A DNA stretch of 64,000 nt from an uncultured Lachnospiraceae bacterium (GTDB lineage Bacteria; Bacillota; Clostridia; Lachnospirales; Lachnospiraceae): positions 20,977 through 84,976 of the forward strand of contig CAJUEY010000010.1 in assembly GCA_910585825.1 (NCBI GenBank), given 5' to 3'. The translations under genes were made by a program, and so were the position numbers. The notes below the pieces were generated by a model, which ran no database searches, was not told where the DNA came from, and saw nothing but the letters and a program-made list of their open reading frames with translations. Shown piece by piece: positions 9,231-18,467 of the stretch (the stretch's first letter is position 1; the number at the start of each line of letters is the position of its first letter).

Positions 9231-9665
9231 TTAAAGACAGGGCTGCAGGTCTTTGCGCAGAGCCTCTTCAATGGCAACGAGGCGTTTGCAGATGTCCCTG
9301 GAAATTTCATTTGCAGCGGAATATTTGTTTAAAAATTTGTAGAGTGTTTTGATGCCCATATTGCAGCCGTCTGTAATCAGGTCTGCAACTGCAGCGTCGC
9401 CGCCTTCCATATTTAGTTTTACATTCGTTTTCAGCCAGGACATGCCTTTTGCCATGGGAGAGGGATCTTTTTCTTCGCTCTGATATTCTAACAGCAGGGC
9501 ATGCAGTTCGTTTCCCAGCGTTTCATGATGACTTTTACTTTCTGATAAAAGCTGTTTTAGTTTGGAATTCTGAACTTTGTCAAAAACTTCATCTATAGAA
9601 GAGACAGCCATTTTCGTGCCGGAATCACATTCTTTTAATAGTTGGATTGTATCTTTGTTTACCAT
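9231..9665 (-). CDS. Ferritin-like DUF2383-type protein
   Basis: A 144-residue all-helical protein without signal peptide. It has helices spaced like a ferritin-type four-helix bundle. Two Glu/His-bearing helices are seen (SESKSHHETLGNELHALL and NMEGGDAAVADLITDGCNMG). Similar small proteins are annotated as DUF2383 or spore-coat-like in Clostridia. Its metal binding is unproven. GGAGGTCT precedes the ATG. It lies downstream of nothing obvious and is divergent from the secreted Ig-like gene. A degraded fragment of a paralogue survives at 13556-13632. Confidence 0.6.
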   Translation of the reverse strand: MVNKDTIQLLKECDSGTKMAVSSIDEVFDKVQNSKLKQLLSESKSHHETLGNELHALLLEYQSEEKDPSPMAKGMSWLKTNVKLNMEGGDAAVADLITDGCNMGIKTLYKFLNKYSAANEISRDICKRLVAIEEALRKDLQPCL

Positions 9666-9828
9666 GAGAGACCTCCGTATTTTTTGTTTTAGTATGGCCG
9701 AAAGGGAGGCGGATGATACATTTCTTTTGAGGAATTGTATGCTGAAATGCGCTGATAATGGATAAGTGATGATTAACGGAAAATATAAAACAGATAGTAA
9801 TAAATGAGTGATTGAAAGAATAATAGTA

Positions 9829-9857
9829 TTGAAAAAATATTACTTAAATGGTATAAT
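9829..9857 (+). promoter_or_regulatory. Strong promoter with start-stop leader
   Basis: TTGAAA, a 17-bp spacer and TATAAT form a near-consensus promoter in the 330-bp gap 9666-9996. Downstream, at 9895-9912, an ideal AAGGAGG precedes ATG followed directly by TAA. The rest of the gap is AT-rich with no other feature seen. Confidence 0.75.
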
Positions 9858-9996
9858 ATGTTTTAAAATAAATGAAATACGAAAAAATGACTGGAAGGAG
9901 GAAAATATGTAAAGCAAAACAAAAAAGATAAAACTTTATATGACTGTACCTGAATGATACAATAAACAAAAAACAATATAACAAATGGAGGAATAT

Positions 9997-12414
9997 ATGA
10001 TAATTCAGTTAAAGAAATTTTGTATGGGGATGTTTGTTCTGATTGTTTTTCTTTTGGGAATTATATTTGGTCGGATGGAAGTGAAAGCGGCAGACGTTAC
10101 GGATTCTACCGTAAGAATTTTAATCGGAGACGGAACGAAATCAAGGCATCATATTACGCTTACGCCCGGCGCGGTTTCAGAAGAATTTTATTATGAGGTA
10201 AAAGGTTATGAAGTAAAGAGCAGTTCTTACGCCAGCGACAACCCGGATGCGTTTGTAATACAGGATACCGAAAAAGGAAAGTGTAAAGTAGAGGCCGTAG
10301 CGCAGGGCACAGGTCTTGTGACACTTACCATTTTAACGAAAGACGGGAAAACGTTAAAAGAAAAGGTTTTTGTATCCGTGTATGAAAGTATACAGGCATG
10401 CGAAGGTATGACAAATAAAAAAGCGGACGTGTACAGATGCGCGTCGGACAATACCGGCGTAGAGAATAATGACAAGATCGGTGAGCTGCAAAAAGGAGCT
10501 GCAATTACAATTACGGCGGAATGCGATGATTATTTTCGCTATGTATTGCAGGAAGAATCGGAGGAATCAAGTGAATACCGTGTTGGATTTATAAAGATGA
10601 GCGATGTCACCATACCGATCACTTCGATTTCTGTTGAAGAGGATATCTATCTGGATATGGGGGAAGAATGGGATTTGGAAGTGGATGTGGAGCCGGAAGC
10701 CGCAACGGAGCAGAATTTTGTATATGATAACAGCAATCCGGCGGTTGTGGACATTGATGCAGAGGGGCATATCACTACAACGAAGAGGGCGGGAGCTTCC
10801 GTTATCATAGTTTCTACGGCAGACGGCCTTCATAAAGCAAAATGCGAGGTACATGTTAGTAGCCCGCCTTATAATGCAGCATGGAAAGATACCGTGGAAG
10901 ATGAAAAAGATGAGCCGGAACAGGCGCCACCGCAGGATAGCGCCTAAAAGCCAAAGAATAAATTTAATTTTCAGGCAGCCGGATATACGGATAAGAGCAT
11001 ACAACTGACGTGGAATAAGCAGAAAAAAGTAAAAAGATATGAGATTTTGCGTTCTGATAAAAAGGACGGAACTTATAAGACGATTAAAAAATTAAAGGCG
11101 GGCAAGAAAAAATATATCGATAAAAAAGTAAAATTTTATCAAAATTACTGGTATCAGCTTGTTGTTGTGAAGAAGAATAACAAAAAGGTAAAGAGCAATC
11201 CGGTAAAAGCAAGAACGAAAGATACTGCTGATAAATTGAATCTTCGTGTGACAGATACAGGGGAAAACAGCGTTAATCTGGAATGGAAAAAAGTAAAGCA
11301 TGCGACGAAGTATATTATTAAAAGAAGGGATGTGTGGGAGAGGCAGGAAAATTTTAAGAAAATAGGTGAAGTTGGAAAGAAAAAGAAGAAATTTGTGGAT
11401 AAAACTGCAAAACCAGCAAAAAAATATGAGTATCAGATTGTGGTAAAAAGAACAAATAAAAAAGAAAAAGAAAGTAATGTTGCTGTTGCCAGAACTTTGT
11501 TTAAGTACGATAACAACACAAATATCAGTATGTTTCAGAAGGATTATCCGTTTGTATGTACGGATGTAAGTCAGGATATCAACCAATACAGCGTTTTTGG
11601 AGATTATTATTCGCCTGTGAAATATAGTTATGCAAACGGAACGCTTACCATACATTTATATTGTGAATTTTTACAGTATGTTCCGGTCGGCGGAGACTAT
11701 GACAGAAAAGTGATTTATCTTCCGACGGATGCGGTTCTTTCCAAGTATTACAGGATGATTCAGGATAATATAAAAGAACGGTATGAAGTGGCGATTGCCA
11801 ACAGGGGAGATAAAGAGTATGAATTCAAAGATATGAATTTTGATATCAAATTTGTATTTCATGAAAAAGAAAATAAGAATGAAACATATCATGAATCGCA
11901 AGTTTTTAATGAGATTTTGATTGGTGGAGAATGTCCTGACTGTTCAAGTCCTGGAGATCATTGGTATCATCAATGCTATGGATATTTTAATGATGCTGCA
12001 AAAATTTATATGCCTTTTTTTGAACAGCTTTCAGATAATGTAGATAGTGGTAAGAGATGGTTTGACGATCAGTCATATGCATATGCATCAGCTCATGAGA
12101 TGGGACATATGTTGGGGCTTGATGATGGATATATGTTATATGGAAAATATGACAGGTTTACGGATAATGAAGAAACAGGAGTGCCTGTAACCGGCAGCGC
12201 TGGTCAGTATGACAATCTTATGGTTGAAAGAGAGATGGACAAATATTTGATGCCAAATGATTTGGAAATGATGTTTCAGGCATATTTGATTTCTGAAGGA
12301 AGAGGCAAACATTATGAGTCCTATAAAACTAATGAGAATGCCAAAACTGTGATTTCTGATTGTATTTTAAATCAATTTGATCATTATGATGATGAAACCA
12401 GGAGGGCGTATTAA
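9997..12414 (+). pseudogene. Secreted Ig-like/Fn3 metalloprotease gene split by an in-frame TAA
   Basis: Two frames (9997-10947, 316 residues, and 11047-12414) share one phase; the codons between them read through cleanly except for TAA at 10945-10947. The upstream part has a signal peptide ending near VKAADV, an SH3-like segment and a BIG2-type Ig domain (ISVEEDIYLDMGEEWDLEV). The codons directly after the stop start an Fn3-like domain (FQAAGYTDKSIQLTWNK), so the domain begins before the next ATG. A second Fn3 domain follows, then a zinc protease region with HEMGHMLGLDDG at 12094-12129. GGAGG 5 bases before ATG 9997 fixes the start. Intact, it would be an ~805-residue secreted protease. As it stands the catalytic half has no signal peptide. 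Confidence 0.7.
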
Positions 12415-12416
12415 AT

Positions 12417-13538
12417 ATGAAAAATAATCATTTATTTCAAAGACGGCTGTTATACACAATCATATGTTTTGCAGCGGCAATTTTATGTTTGTACTGTCCG
12501 CAAGAAACACACGCGGCAAACAATCTTCCTGTACCTGACCGGCTCATTGCGACAAAAAAAACAGAGACGTCGATTCGCCTGAAATGGAAAGCGTGTGAAA
12601 AAGTGGATGGGTATTATATATACCGGTACAACAAGAAAAAAGGGAAATACATAAAAATAAAAAAGTTAGAAGGAGCAAAGAGGCATATATGGGTAGATAA
12701 AAACAGGAAGCCGAACAAATTATATCGATATAAGGTGGCCTCCTATAAAAAGAAGAAAAAAAGCAAAAAGTCTTATGAAGTGTCCGCTATGTCATATGGG
12801 AGAGATGCAAGGACGGTAAATGCGGGGTATGTGGATATTGGAATAGAAGATCAGGATGAAAAGGGGAATTATCGTCTGGAGATTGGCATATGCGACAGAG
12901 AGGAATTGGAGGAGTATACGGATGTAGGTGGGGATGTGAGTGTAAAATATTACGCCGCGGATGCAATATCCGATAAATTAATATGGAATTCCAGCGATCC
13001 TTCCCTTGCATCTGTAGATCAGACAGGGACAATTACTACATATGAAAAAGAAGGGAAGTGTGAAATAACGGCCAGGGCGCACAATGGAGTGACCGGAAGG
13101 ATCTATTTAACGGTGGTAAATTACGCGAGGCCCAAATCATTTCCGTACTATGAGGGGACATTTCCGGATGTAAACCGCATGCTTACGGAATATAGAGAAA
13201 ACCTCTTTAACATTGCAACCTACTTTACCATAAAGGGAAAAGAAGGTGTGGACGGAAGACTGGAGCTAGATGAAGAGGAAAATGTCATTGGTTATCCGGA
13301 TCTGGAAAATATAGAGAGCATTTACGGAGACGTGGAAAACATCCTCAAAAATTATCCCGCGGTGGTAGAGATCAGCTATGGAAAGGGAAGGAGCAGCTTT
13401 GAGATTATTTATGGGGGAAATGGGGGCTGGACACGTATCGATTATCGGGCATATGATGATATGTCAAATTATCCTCTGGGAAGGATCGCGCCGCATTGGG
13501 CAATGACAAAATTTATTCCGGAAAATATCCAGCATTAG
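12417..13538 (+). CDS. Secreted Fn3/BIG2-domain protein
   Basis: A 373-residue exported protein starting 2 bases after the protease gene, so probably co-transcribed. Residues 1-34 form a signal peptide ending at THAAN. Residues 40-125 form a Lys-rich Fn3-like domain (IRLKWKACEKVDGYYIYRY) closely related to those of the protease. A BIG2-like Ig domain follows at about 135-235 (LIWNSSDPSLASVDQTGTIT). The last third has no motif I recognise. There is no sorting signal or C-terminal membrane segment. It is likely a wall-associated or secreted partner of the protease. Confidence 0.7.
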   Translation: MKNNHLFQRRLLYTIICFAAAILCLYCPQETHAANNLPVPDRLIATKKTETSIRLKWKACEKVDGYYIYRYNKKKGKYIKIKKLEGAKRHIWVDKNRKPNKLYRYKVASYKKKKKSKKSYEVSAMSYGRDARTVNAGYVDIGIEDQDEKGNYRLEIGICDREELEEYTDVGGDVSVKYYAADAISDKLIWNSSDPSLASVDQTGTITTYEKEGKCEITARAHNGVTGRIYLTVVNYARPKSFPYYEGTFPDVNRMLTEYRENLFNIATYFTIKGKEGVDGRLELDEEENVIGYPDLENIESIYGDVENILKNYPAVVEISYGKGRSSFEIIYGGNGGWTRIDYRAYDDMSNYPLGRIAPHWAMTKFIPENIQH

Positions 13539-13555
13539 GATACTGAGGAAAAAAG

Positions 13556-13632
13556 ACCTTTCCATGATCAGATCTGCAATGGCGGAATCTTCGCCTGCCA
13601 TATGCAGTTTTAGATTTATAAGTCCATGAGGA
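13556..13632 (-). pseudogene. Remnant of a DUF2383-type gene
   Basis: This short stretch aligns base for base with part of the ferritin-like gene at about 9366-9440. Shared words include ATCAG-TCTGCAA, CGCC--CCATAT and AGTTTTA. Translated on the minus strand it gives NLKLHMAGEDSAIADLI, matching NVKLNMEGGDAAVADLI. No start codon or full frame remains. Confidence 0.65.
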
Positions 13633-13641
13633 CAAGGAACG

Positions 13642-13680
13642 AATCCCCGAATCGTGCGGTAACGCAATTCGGGGATTTCC
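13642..13680. repeat. Stable two-part hairpin with GTAA loop
   Basis: AATCCCCGAAT pairs with ATTCGGGGATT. Inside, TGCG-GTAA-CGCA forms a second stem with a GNRA-type loop. It lies beside the gene remnant and just before the BlaR1-like stop codon. No T-run follows. Confidence 0.6.
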
Positions 13681-13689
13681 TTAATCACA

Positions 13690-15615
13690 TCATTGGAAAG
13701 TATTTTCGGGGTTCCATCCCAATATATTCCACAATTCACTGTTGTCAGAGCTGCCAAATTCAGTATACCCGTCTGCTGTCAGGATGGCATTGCAACTGTC
13801 CGTCGCTGGATATATTACGCCCATGCTGCCATTCTTTTTTGTCAGGTACAATGCGTCTTCAAAAGGACATGCGGGAACCCCTTTTATAACTTTTGTTTTA
13901 CTGATTATCTTTTCCAGTTTTTGTAAAGCTTCTGTGGAATCACAAGTGTACATTTTTCCACGGAACATCATTTCTGCTTTTTCTAATCCATGGCAATCTG
14001 AGGATGCCAGCAAGGGAGCCTTATTGTATTCATCTGGAACAAAAAATTTCTTTGCGGGTTCTGGATCATCTTTTCCACTTGTATATTTACTATATCCAAG
14101 CTGTCCTATTTCAGTCCATGAATGGGATAGAAAAAGCTGCTCCTGCCCCTCAGGAGTCTGATAGACCGCCGAACCGTCGCCGCTCTCAACGCCTGAATAC
14201 AAAGAGATTCCTGTTAAATCATAGGTTTCTTTTTTCAGACTGTTTTTTTCCACATCATAAATATACATATCTGTCATGTCCATAGGATGCAGATAGACCT
14301 GCTGACCATCCTCTGATACCTGAATCTCACAGTATTTATCTCCTTGTGTATAAGAACAGCCGATAGCAGCCAGATCCACACTTCTAAGCATTTTTTGATT
14401 TACGGTATCATATACAAAAAGTCCGAAAGACCCGCCGAAAATAATTCGGTTTTTATCTGCATAATACAGCATTGCGCCGTCTGCTCCTGTGCCCTGTGTC
14501 AGATCCGGCTTTGCTTCAGTAACCGATATGGATGTTGCTGTCTTTTCTGATTCATCCATACTTATCGGTGGTTCCTTCTCATGGTAAGATTCTGTATCAG
14601 TAACCGTCCCGGTTCCGAAAGTACAACTCGCCGCGCCCAAAGATATTCCTGCCGCCAGAATAATCATCCATGTCATAGGTAAAGATTTTTTTATCAATAA
14701 TGATAATCTTGTCTTCATTTCCCGATTACCTCCTTTTAACTCCTGCATTAATAAATAGTTTCTGCTGTCGTTAGAAAGCAAGGAACATATATCCACAAGC
14801 ATTCGACAATAATCTGTTTTTTTATCATCGCCAAGCTCTGCCATAACGCCCTCATCACATGCTGTCTCACAGTCCCGTTTGGATAAAATATAGGAAATCC
14901 ACACAAGAGGATGGAACCAGTAGATCGTAAGGCAAATAGACCTTATCAGAGACCAGATCATATCCTTGTGGCGGAAATGTATCCATTCGTGTAAAAGGAT
15001 ATAACCTCTGTACTTCTCGCTAATCCCCCAGCCATCCGGAAGATAAATTGCCGGTTTTATTATTCCAAATAAACAGGGGCTATGGACAAGAGATGTTACA
15101 TAAACAGGTAATACAGCACGGTATGTTCCGTTATATTTACGTTTCCGCCTTAATTTAACAGAAAAAATAATATTACTTATCAATAGATAGCCTGTGAAGA
15201 AAACAATTCCTATTATCCAGATCCATTTTAAAATCTGAATTCCGATTGCTTTATCTTTTATGCTGACAGTTGGGTTTATGGATTCTGTTTTTGCAATAGC
15301 ATCATTATTGTTTGCCGGAGATGTTTTCTCGTTTTCCTCATTTGCAGAAGACATTTGCTGCGTATTTTCTGTTGCTATGGCGGAAATATCTTCGCGTTTT
15401 TTATTATCCATTATAGGAACTGCGGAATTACTCTCTGACGGAAAATAGTTTGTGACATTGAACGGATTTTCAAAAGGCATTGGGATAAGCAATTTTACTG
15501 CAATAACAAGCCATAGCGCATATTTGAATCTTTGTCCGATATATTTACCGCATAAACTACGGAGCGATAATACAACTAATATTAGGATAGATGAACTGAT
15601 AATCTGGTTCAGCAT
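13690..15615 (-). CDS. BlaR1/MecR1-type M56 sensor metalloprotease with non-penicillin sensor
   Basis: A 641-residue membrane protein that would sense an external signal and cleave the BlaI-like repressor. The N-terminal region has membrane segments at about 5-45 and 125-150. The M56 zinc protease motif HEWIH is at 209-213, with the downstream ETACDEGVMAEL block. Another membrane segment lies at about 310-330. The extracellular C-terminus lacks the penicillin-binding motifs of true BlaR1 (no SxxK or KTG seen). It instead has repeated beta segments (KNRIIFGGSFGLFVYDT, EIQVSEDGQQVYLH) resembling a propeller. The ligand is unknown. It starts 1 base after the repressor's stop codon. Confidence 0.8.
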   Translation of the reverse strand: MLNQIISSSILILVVLSLRSLCGKYIGQRFKYALWLVIAVKLLIPMPFENPFNVTNYFPSESNSAVPIMDNKKREDISAIATENTQQMSSANEENEKTSPANNNDAIAKTESINPTVSIKDKAIGIQILKWIWIIGIVFFTGYLLISNIIFSVKLRRKRKYNGTYRAVLPVYVTSLVHSPCLFGIIKPAIYLPDGWGISEKYRGYILLHEWIHFRHKDMIWSLIRSICLTIYWFHPLVWISYILSKRDCETACDEGVMAELGDDKKTDYCRMLVDICSLLSNDSRNYLLMQELKGGNREMKTRLSLLIKKSLPMTWMIILAAGISLGAASCTFGTGTVTDTESYHEKEPPISMDESEKTATSISVTEAKPDLTQGTGADGAMLYYADKNRIIFGGSFGLFVYDTVNQKMLRSVDLAAIGCSYTQGDKYCEIQVSEDGQQVYLHPMDMTDMYIYDVEKNSLKKETYDLTGISLYSGVESGDGSAVYQTPEGQEQLFLSHSWTEIGQLGYSKYTSGKDDPEPAKKFFVPDEYNKAPLLASSDCHGLEKAEMMFRGKMYTCDSTEALQKLEKIISKTKVIKGVPACPFEDALYLTKKNGSMGVIYPATDSCNAILTADGYTEFGSSDNSELWNILGWNPENTFQ

Positions 15616-15616
15616 T

Positions 15617-15988
15617 TTATTTCTCTGCCTCCTTTAACATGTCATACAGTTCCTGTATTTCTTCCGGTTTTAGTTTCCGCTCTTTTAACAGGGTGTTCAT
15701 CATCATACTGACAGAGCCCTTAAATACCCAGTCTAAAAAACGCTCCGTTTCAGCAAAATTAACTGCCTCCCGTTCAACAGCAGGATAATACAGCTTTGCT
15801 TTTTTTCCCTGCTCGAATCTCAAAAGGCCTTTTTTGCTCATTCGATTCAACATTGTACTGACTGTACTTTTTGTCCAGTCGCGTTTTTCATGCAATGCAT
15901 GAAACAACTGTGTAATTGTTTGCGGATTCTCATCCCAGAGTTCTTCCATTAAAATCCTTTCGCTGGGCTGCAATATAACTTTTCTCAT
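15617..15988 (-). CDS. BlaI/MecI-family transcriptional repressor
   Basis: A 123-residue winged-helix repressor. The N-terminal domain has LQPSERILMEELWDENPQT and the recognition region DWTKSTVSTMLNRMSKKGLL. The C-terminal dimerisation helices contain FLDWVFKGSVSMMM, the area where M56 proteases cut family members. I start at 15988 because GGAGG is 8 bases upstream; the longer frame to 16066 would run through the promoter. It forms an operon with the M56 sensor, the usual pairing, and likely represses its own promoter. Confidence 0.85.
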   Translation of the reverse strand: MRKVILQPSERILMEELWDENPQTITQLFHALHEKRDWTKSTVSTMLNRMSKKGLLRFEQGKKAKLYYPAVEREAVNFAETERFLDWVFKGSVSMMMNTLLKERKLKPEEIQELYDMLKEAEK

Positions 15989-16037
15989 AGTATCCTCCAA
16001 TGTTATTGTGTGACTGCTGTCGTCCTTTTCATTTATT

Positions 16038-16066
16038 ATATTAGTATATCGTACTACTGCAGTCAA
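16038..16066 (-). promoter_or_regulatory. Promoter with embedded BlaI-type operator
   Basis: On the minus strand TTGACT, 17 bases, then TAATAT. The spacer contains a perfect dyad TAGTA-N5-TACTA at 16042-16056. A repressor bound there would block polymerase. Upstream, 16067-16217 holds nothing I can name. Confidence 0.7.
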
Positions 16067-16217
16067 CCTTTATTTGTATCAAATCTTCCTCTGCTCCAGA
16101 CGGAGGCTGGTATCAAAAAGCATATCCCGCTTTTTATCAAAGTTTTCAGCCGCCATCTCAAGATGTTTTGTTTCCTGCCTACCTTTCTATAATTGTTCCA
16201 GTAAAGTGTTATCAGAA

Positions 16218-16427
16218 ATGAATGCGCTTTTATTACAGCTGTACCGAAAGAAAGGTCAGTTGGAAGGCGCTATTGCGCTGACGGACTACTTTGACCGATT
16301 AAATGATGTTTGTCGGCATATATATAAGAATTGGAATCTGGTGATAAACGATCACGAAGAGTTTTGCGAAAGAGGAAGAAATTATGCCATACCAATGAAA
16401 TATGTGGTTGGAGAGGATTCGTTTTGA
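16218..16427 (+). CDS. Possible small protein or gene fragment
   Basis: A 69-residue frame beginning MNALLLQLYRKKGQLEGAIA. It reads like a plausible helical protein fragment, but there is no ribosome site before the ATG. It may be the 3' remnant of a longer gene whose 5' part is gone. No family is recognised. Confidence 0.25.
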   Translation: MNALLLQLYRKKGQLEGAIALTDYFDRLNDVCRHIYKNWNLVINDHEEFCERGRNYAIPMKYVVGEDSF

Positions 16428-16470
16428 GGCAGAAGGAAGACAGGGACATGATATGGAAAGGGAAACTTCA

Positions 16471-16498
16471 TTGAAAAAAGCAAAAGATATGTTATAAT
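16471..16498 (+). promoter_or_regulatory. Promoter of the lipoprotein-mtnN-luxS transcript
   Basis: TTGAAA, a 16-bp spacer and TATAAT lie upstream of the lipoprotein gene. The transcript leader then contains the hairpin at 16526-16560. Confidence 0.65.
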
Positions 16499-16525
16499 GA
16501 AAAGGGATTGTGAAAAAGTAAACAA

Positions 16526-16560
16526 AAATTCCATCGCAGAGCGATTTTCAATGGATTTTT
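16526..16560 (+). promoter_or_regulatory. Leader hairpin, possible attenuator
   Basis: ATCGC-AGA-GCGAT sits inside a weaker outer pairing AAATTCCAT/ATGGATTTTT ending in a T-run. It lies between the promoter and the lipoprotein start. Confidence 0.4.
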
Positions 16561-16611
16561 GCATGTAACAGGGCAGCTTGCCTGAACTGTTGCGAATAAA
16601 GGGGTGAATAC

Positions 16612-17256
16612 ATGAGCAGAATGATGAATCTGCTGTTATTGGCTGTAATCCTGCTGCTGTCCGGCTGCGGAAAACAGAAATATCCGGTATCCGAAGTGAT
16701 TTTTGAAGACAGATATTCTCTGGAGGGTGCAGAGAACATGGAGTTTGTGTTTTCAAAAGACAGTACGCTGGTTGTCCGGCAATGGGGGATTTATGAATTG
16801 AAGGAGAATGCATCAGGGGAAGCAGTTGTAAGAGTTTGTCTGGATGATATCGATAGAGAACTGCCGGAGGACTATAATTTTTCCGAGTATCTGATCCGGG
16901 AAGAAAAAGAACATATTGTACTGACTTATATCTCAGAGGAATTGGATGGAGATTCCAATTCGATGCGTCTGTATTTTCTGGATGGAGATGACGGGCTGCG
17001 TTCCGATGCGGCGTTTGACGGAGCCTATCAGATCGGGGAAGACGGTGACAGCTACCAGTATATTTTTGAAAAAGACGGAAGCATCACGATGCAGATTGCA
17101 GAACACTACTATGCAGATCACGATCATATGATTTTGGTGGATCATGCAGGAAGCACAGAATATCTGTATGAGAAGTCAGACGATGTACTGATACTTAAGA
17201 ATATGAATGAGGAACCAATTCTGACTCTGATCAAAGAGAGTGAGACAGAGAACTGA
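16612..17256 (+). CDS. Putative lipoprotein of unknown function
   Basis: A 214-residue secreted lipoprotein. The signal peptide MMNLLLLAVILLLSGCG gives a clear lipobox LSGC with the modified Cys near residue 19. The mature part is acidic and predicted beta-rich, with two repeated-looking segments (MEFVFSKDSTLVVRQWGIYEL and YQYIFEKDGSITMQI), so it may hold two similar domains. No enzymatic motif is visible. GGGGTG precedes the ATG. It lies 28 bp upstream of mtnN with no terminator between, suggesting a shared transcript, though a functional link to SAH recycling is not evident. Confidence 0.7.
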   Translation: MSRMMNLLLLAVILLLSGCGKQKYPVSEVIFEDRYSLEGAENMEFVFSKDSTLVVRQWGIYELKENASGEAVVRVCLDDIDRELPEDYNFSEYLIREEKEHIVLTYISEELDGDSNSMRLYFLDGDDGLRSDAAFDGAYQIGEDGDSYQYIFEKDGSITMQIAEHYYADHDHMILVDHAGSTEYLYEKSDDVLILKNMNEEPILTLIKESETEN

Positions 17257-17284
17257 AAAAATACAATGAAGAGGTGAAAGTGAA

Positions 17285-17980
17285 ATGTTAGGAATTATCG
17301 GCGCTATGGACACAGAGGTGGCAAAATTAAAAGAAGTAATGGAGGATGTGAACATTACAAAAGCCGCCTCCATGGAGTTTTATGAAGGGAAATTAAACGG
17401 AGCCAGAGCAGTTGTAGTCAAAGCCGGAGTCGGCAAGGTCAATGCAGCCTGCTGTACGCAGGTGCTGATCGATCATTTTCCGGTCAGCTGTGTGATCAAT
17501 ACGGGAATTGCAGGTTCCCTGAAATCAGAGATTGATATTGGAGATGTCGTTTTGGCCACAGATGCTGTGGAACATGATATGGATGTGGCGGCCCTGGGCT
17601 ATGCGCCGGGGAAAATCCCGGATATGGATGTGGAATCTTTTGAGGCGGATGAAAAACTCAGAAAAATTGCAAAGGAAAGCTGCGAGAAAGTCAATCCGGA
17701 CATCAGCGTGTACGAAGGAAGAGTAGTAACGGGAGACCAGTTTATTTCCAGCAAAGAGAAAAAGGCGTGGCTGACAGAGACGTTTGGCGGCTGCTGTGCA
17801 GAAATGGAAGGCGCTGCTATCGCCCATGCTGCATATCTGAATCAGGTTCCGTTTTTGATTGTCCGGGCAATTTCCGATAAAGCAGACGACAGCGCGCAAA
17901 TGGATTATCCCACATTTGAAGCAAAGGCAATTGAACATTCTGTTCGACTAATAGTAGAAATGGCAGGTAGATTAGCATGA
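17285..17980 (+). CDS. mtnN: 5'-methylthioadenosine/S-adenosylhomocysteine nucleosidase
   Basis: A cytoplasmic nucleosidase that removes adenine from S-adenosylhomocysteine and methylthioadenosine. The former gives S-ribosylhomocysteine, the substrate of LuxS encoded next. The 231 residues match the family length. Hallmarks are the start MLGIIGAMDTEVAKL, VVKAGVGKVNAA, the NTGIAGSL loop, the active-site segment AEMEGAAIAHAA and the C-terminal RAISDKADD with the catalytic Asp. Its stop overlaps the luxS start by 4 bases (ATGA), so the two are translationally coupled. Confidence 0.95.
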   Translation: MLGIIGAMDTEVAKLKEVMEDVNITKAASMEFYEGKLNGARAVVVKAGVGKVNAACCTQVLIDHFPVSCVINTGIAGSLKSEIDIGDVVLATDAVEHDMDVAALGYAPGKIPDMDVESFEADEKLRKIAKESCEKVNPDISVYEGRVVTGDQFISSKEKKAWLTETFGGCCAEMEGAAIAHAAYLNQVPFLIVRAISDKADDSAQMDYPTFEAKAIEHSVRLIVEMAGRLA

Positions 17981-18456
17981 AAAAAATAGCGAGTTTTACA
18001 GTCAATCATTTAACATTACTGCCGGGGGTATATGTGTCCCGGAAAGATCACATCGGAGCAGAAGTGGTGACTACGTTTGACCTCCGTATGACAAGACCGA
18101 ATTTTGAGCCGGTGATGAATACGGCGGAGGTGCATACCATAGAACATCTTGGAGCAACATTCCTTAGAAATCATAAAGAGTTTAAAGATAAGACTGTCTA
18201 TTTCGGACCAATGGGCTGCCGCACCGGATTTTATCTGATTCTGGCAGGAGATTATGAATCAAAGGATATCGTGGATCTGTTAAAGGAAATGTTTGTATTT
18301 ATCCGGGATTTTAAAGATGAGGTTCCGGGAGCGGCAGCCAGAGACTGCGGCAACTATCTGGATATGAATCTTCCCATGGCAAATTACCTGGCAGAGAAAT
18401 ATTACGAAGAGGTTCTTTGCCGTATGAGTGAGGAACGCTTGAAGTATCCGGATTAA
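17977..18456 (+). CDS. luxS: S-ribosylhomocysteine lyase
   Basis: This enzyme splits S-ribosylhomocysteine into homocysteine and DPD, the precursor of AI-2. The 159 residues are full length. The metal-binding HTIEH motif is at about residues 53-57, followed by LGATFLRN. The catalytic Cys lies in GPMGCRTGFYL and the second Cys in ARDCGNYLDMNLP, which provides the third metal-binding neighbourhood. Coupling to mtnN makes a complete SAH-to-homocysteine module. The homocysteine ties functionally to cysK-metY 3 kb downstream. Confidence 0.95.
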   Translation: MKKIASFTVNHLTLLPGVYVSRKDHIGAEVVTTFDLRMTRPNFEPVMNTAEVHTIEHLGATFLRNHKEFKDKTVYFGPMGCRTGFYLILAGDYESKDIVDLLKEMFVFIRDFKDEVPGAAARDCGNYLDMNLPMANYLAEKYYEEVLCRMSEERLKYPD

Positions 18457-18467
18457 GAGGAGGAAAG

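Noticed and set aside
13464..13757. 97-residue minus-strand protein
   Set aside because: It runs through the hairpin and into the M56 gene; only the ferritin-like remnant inside it is meaningful.
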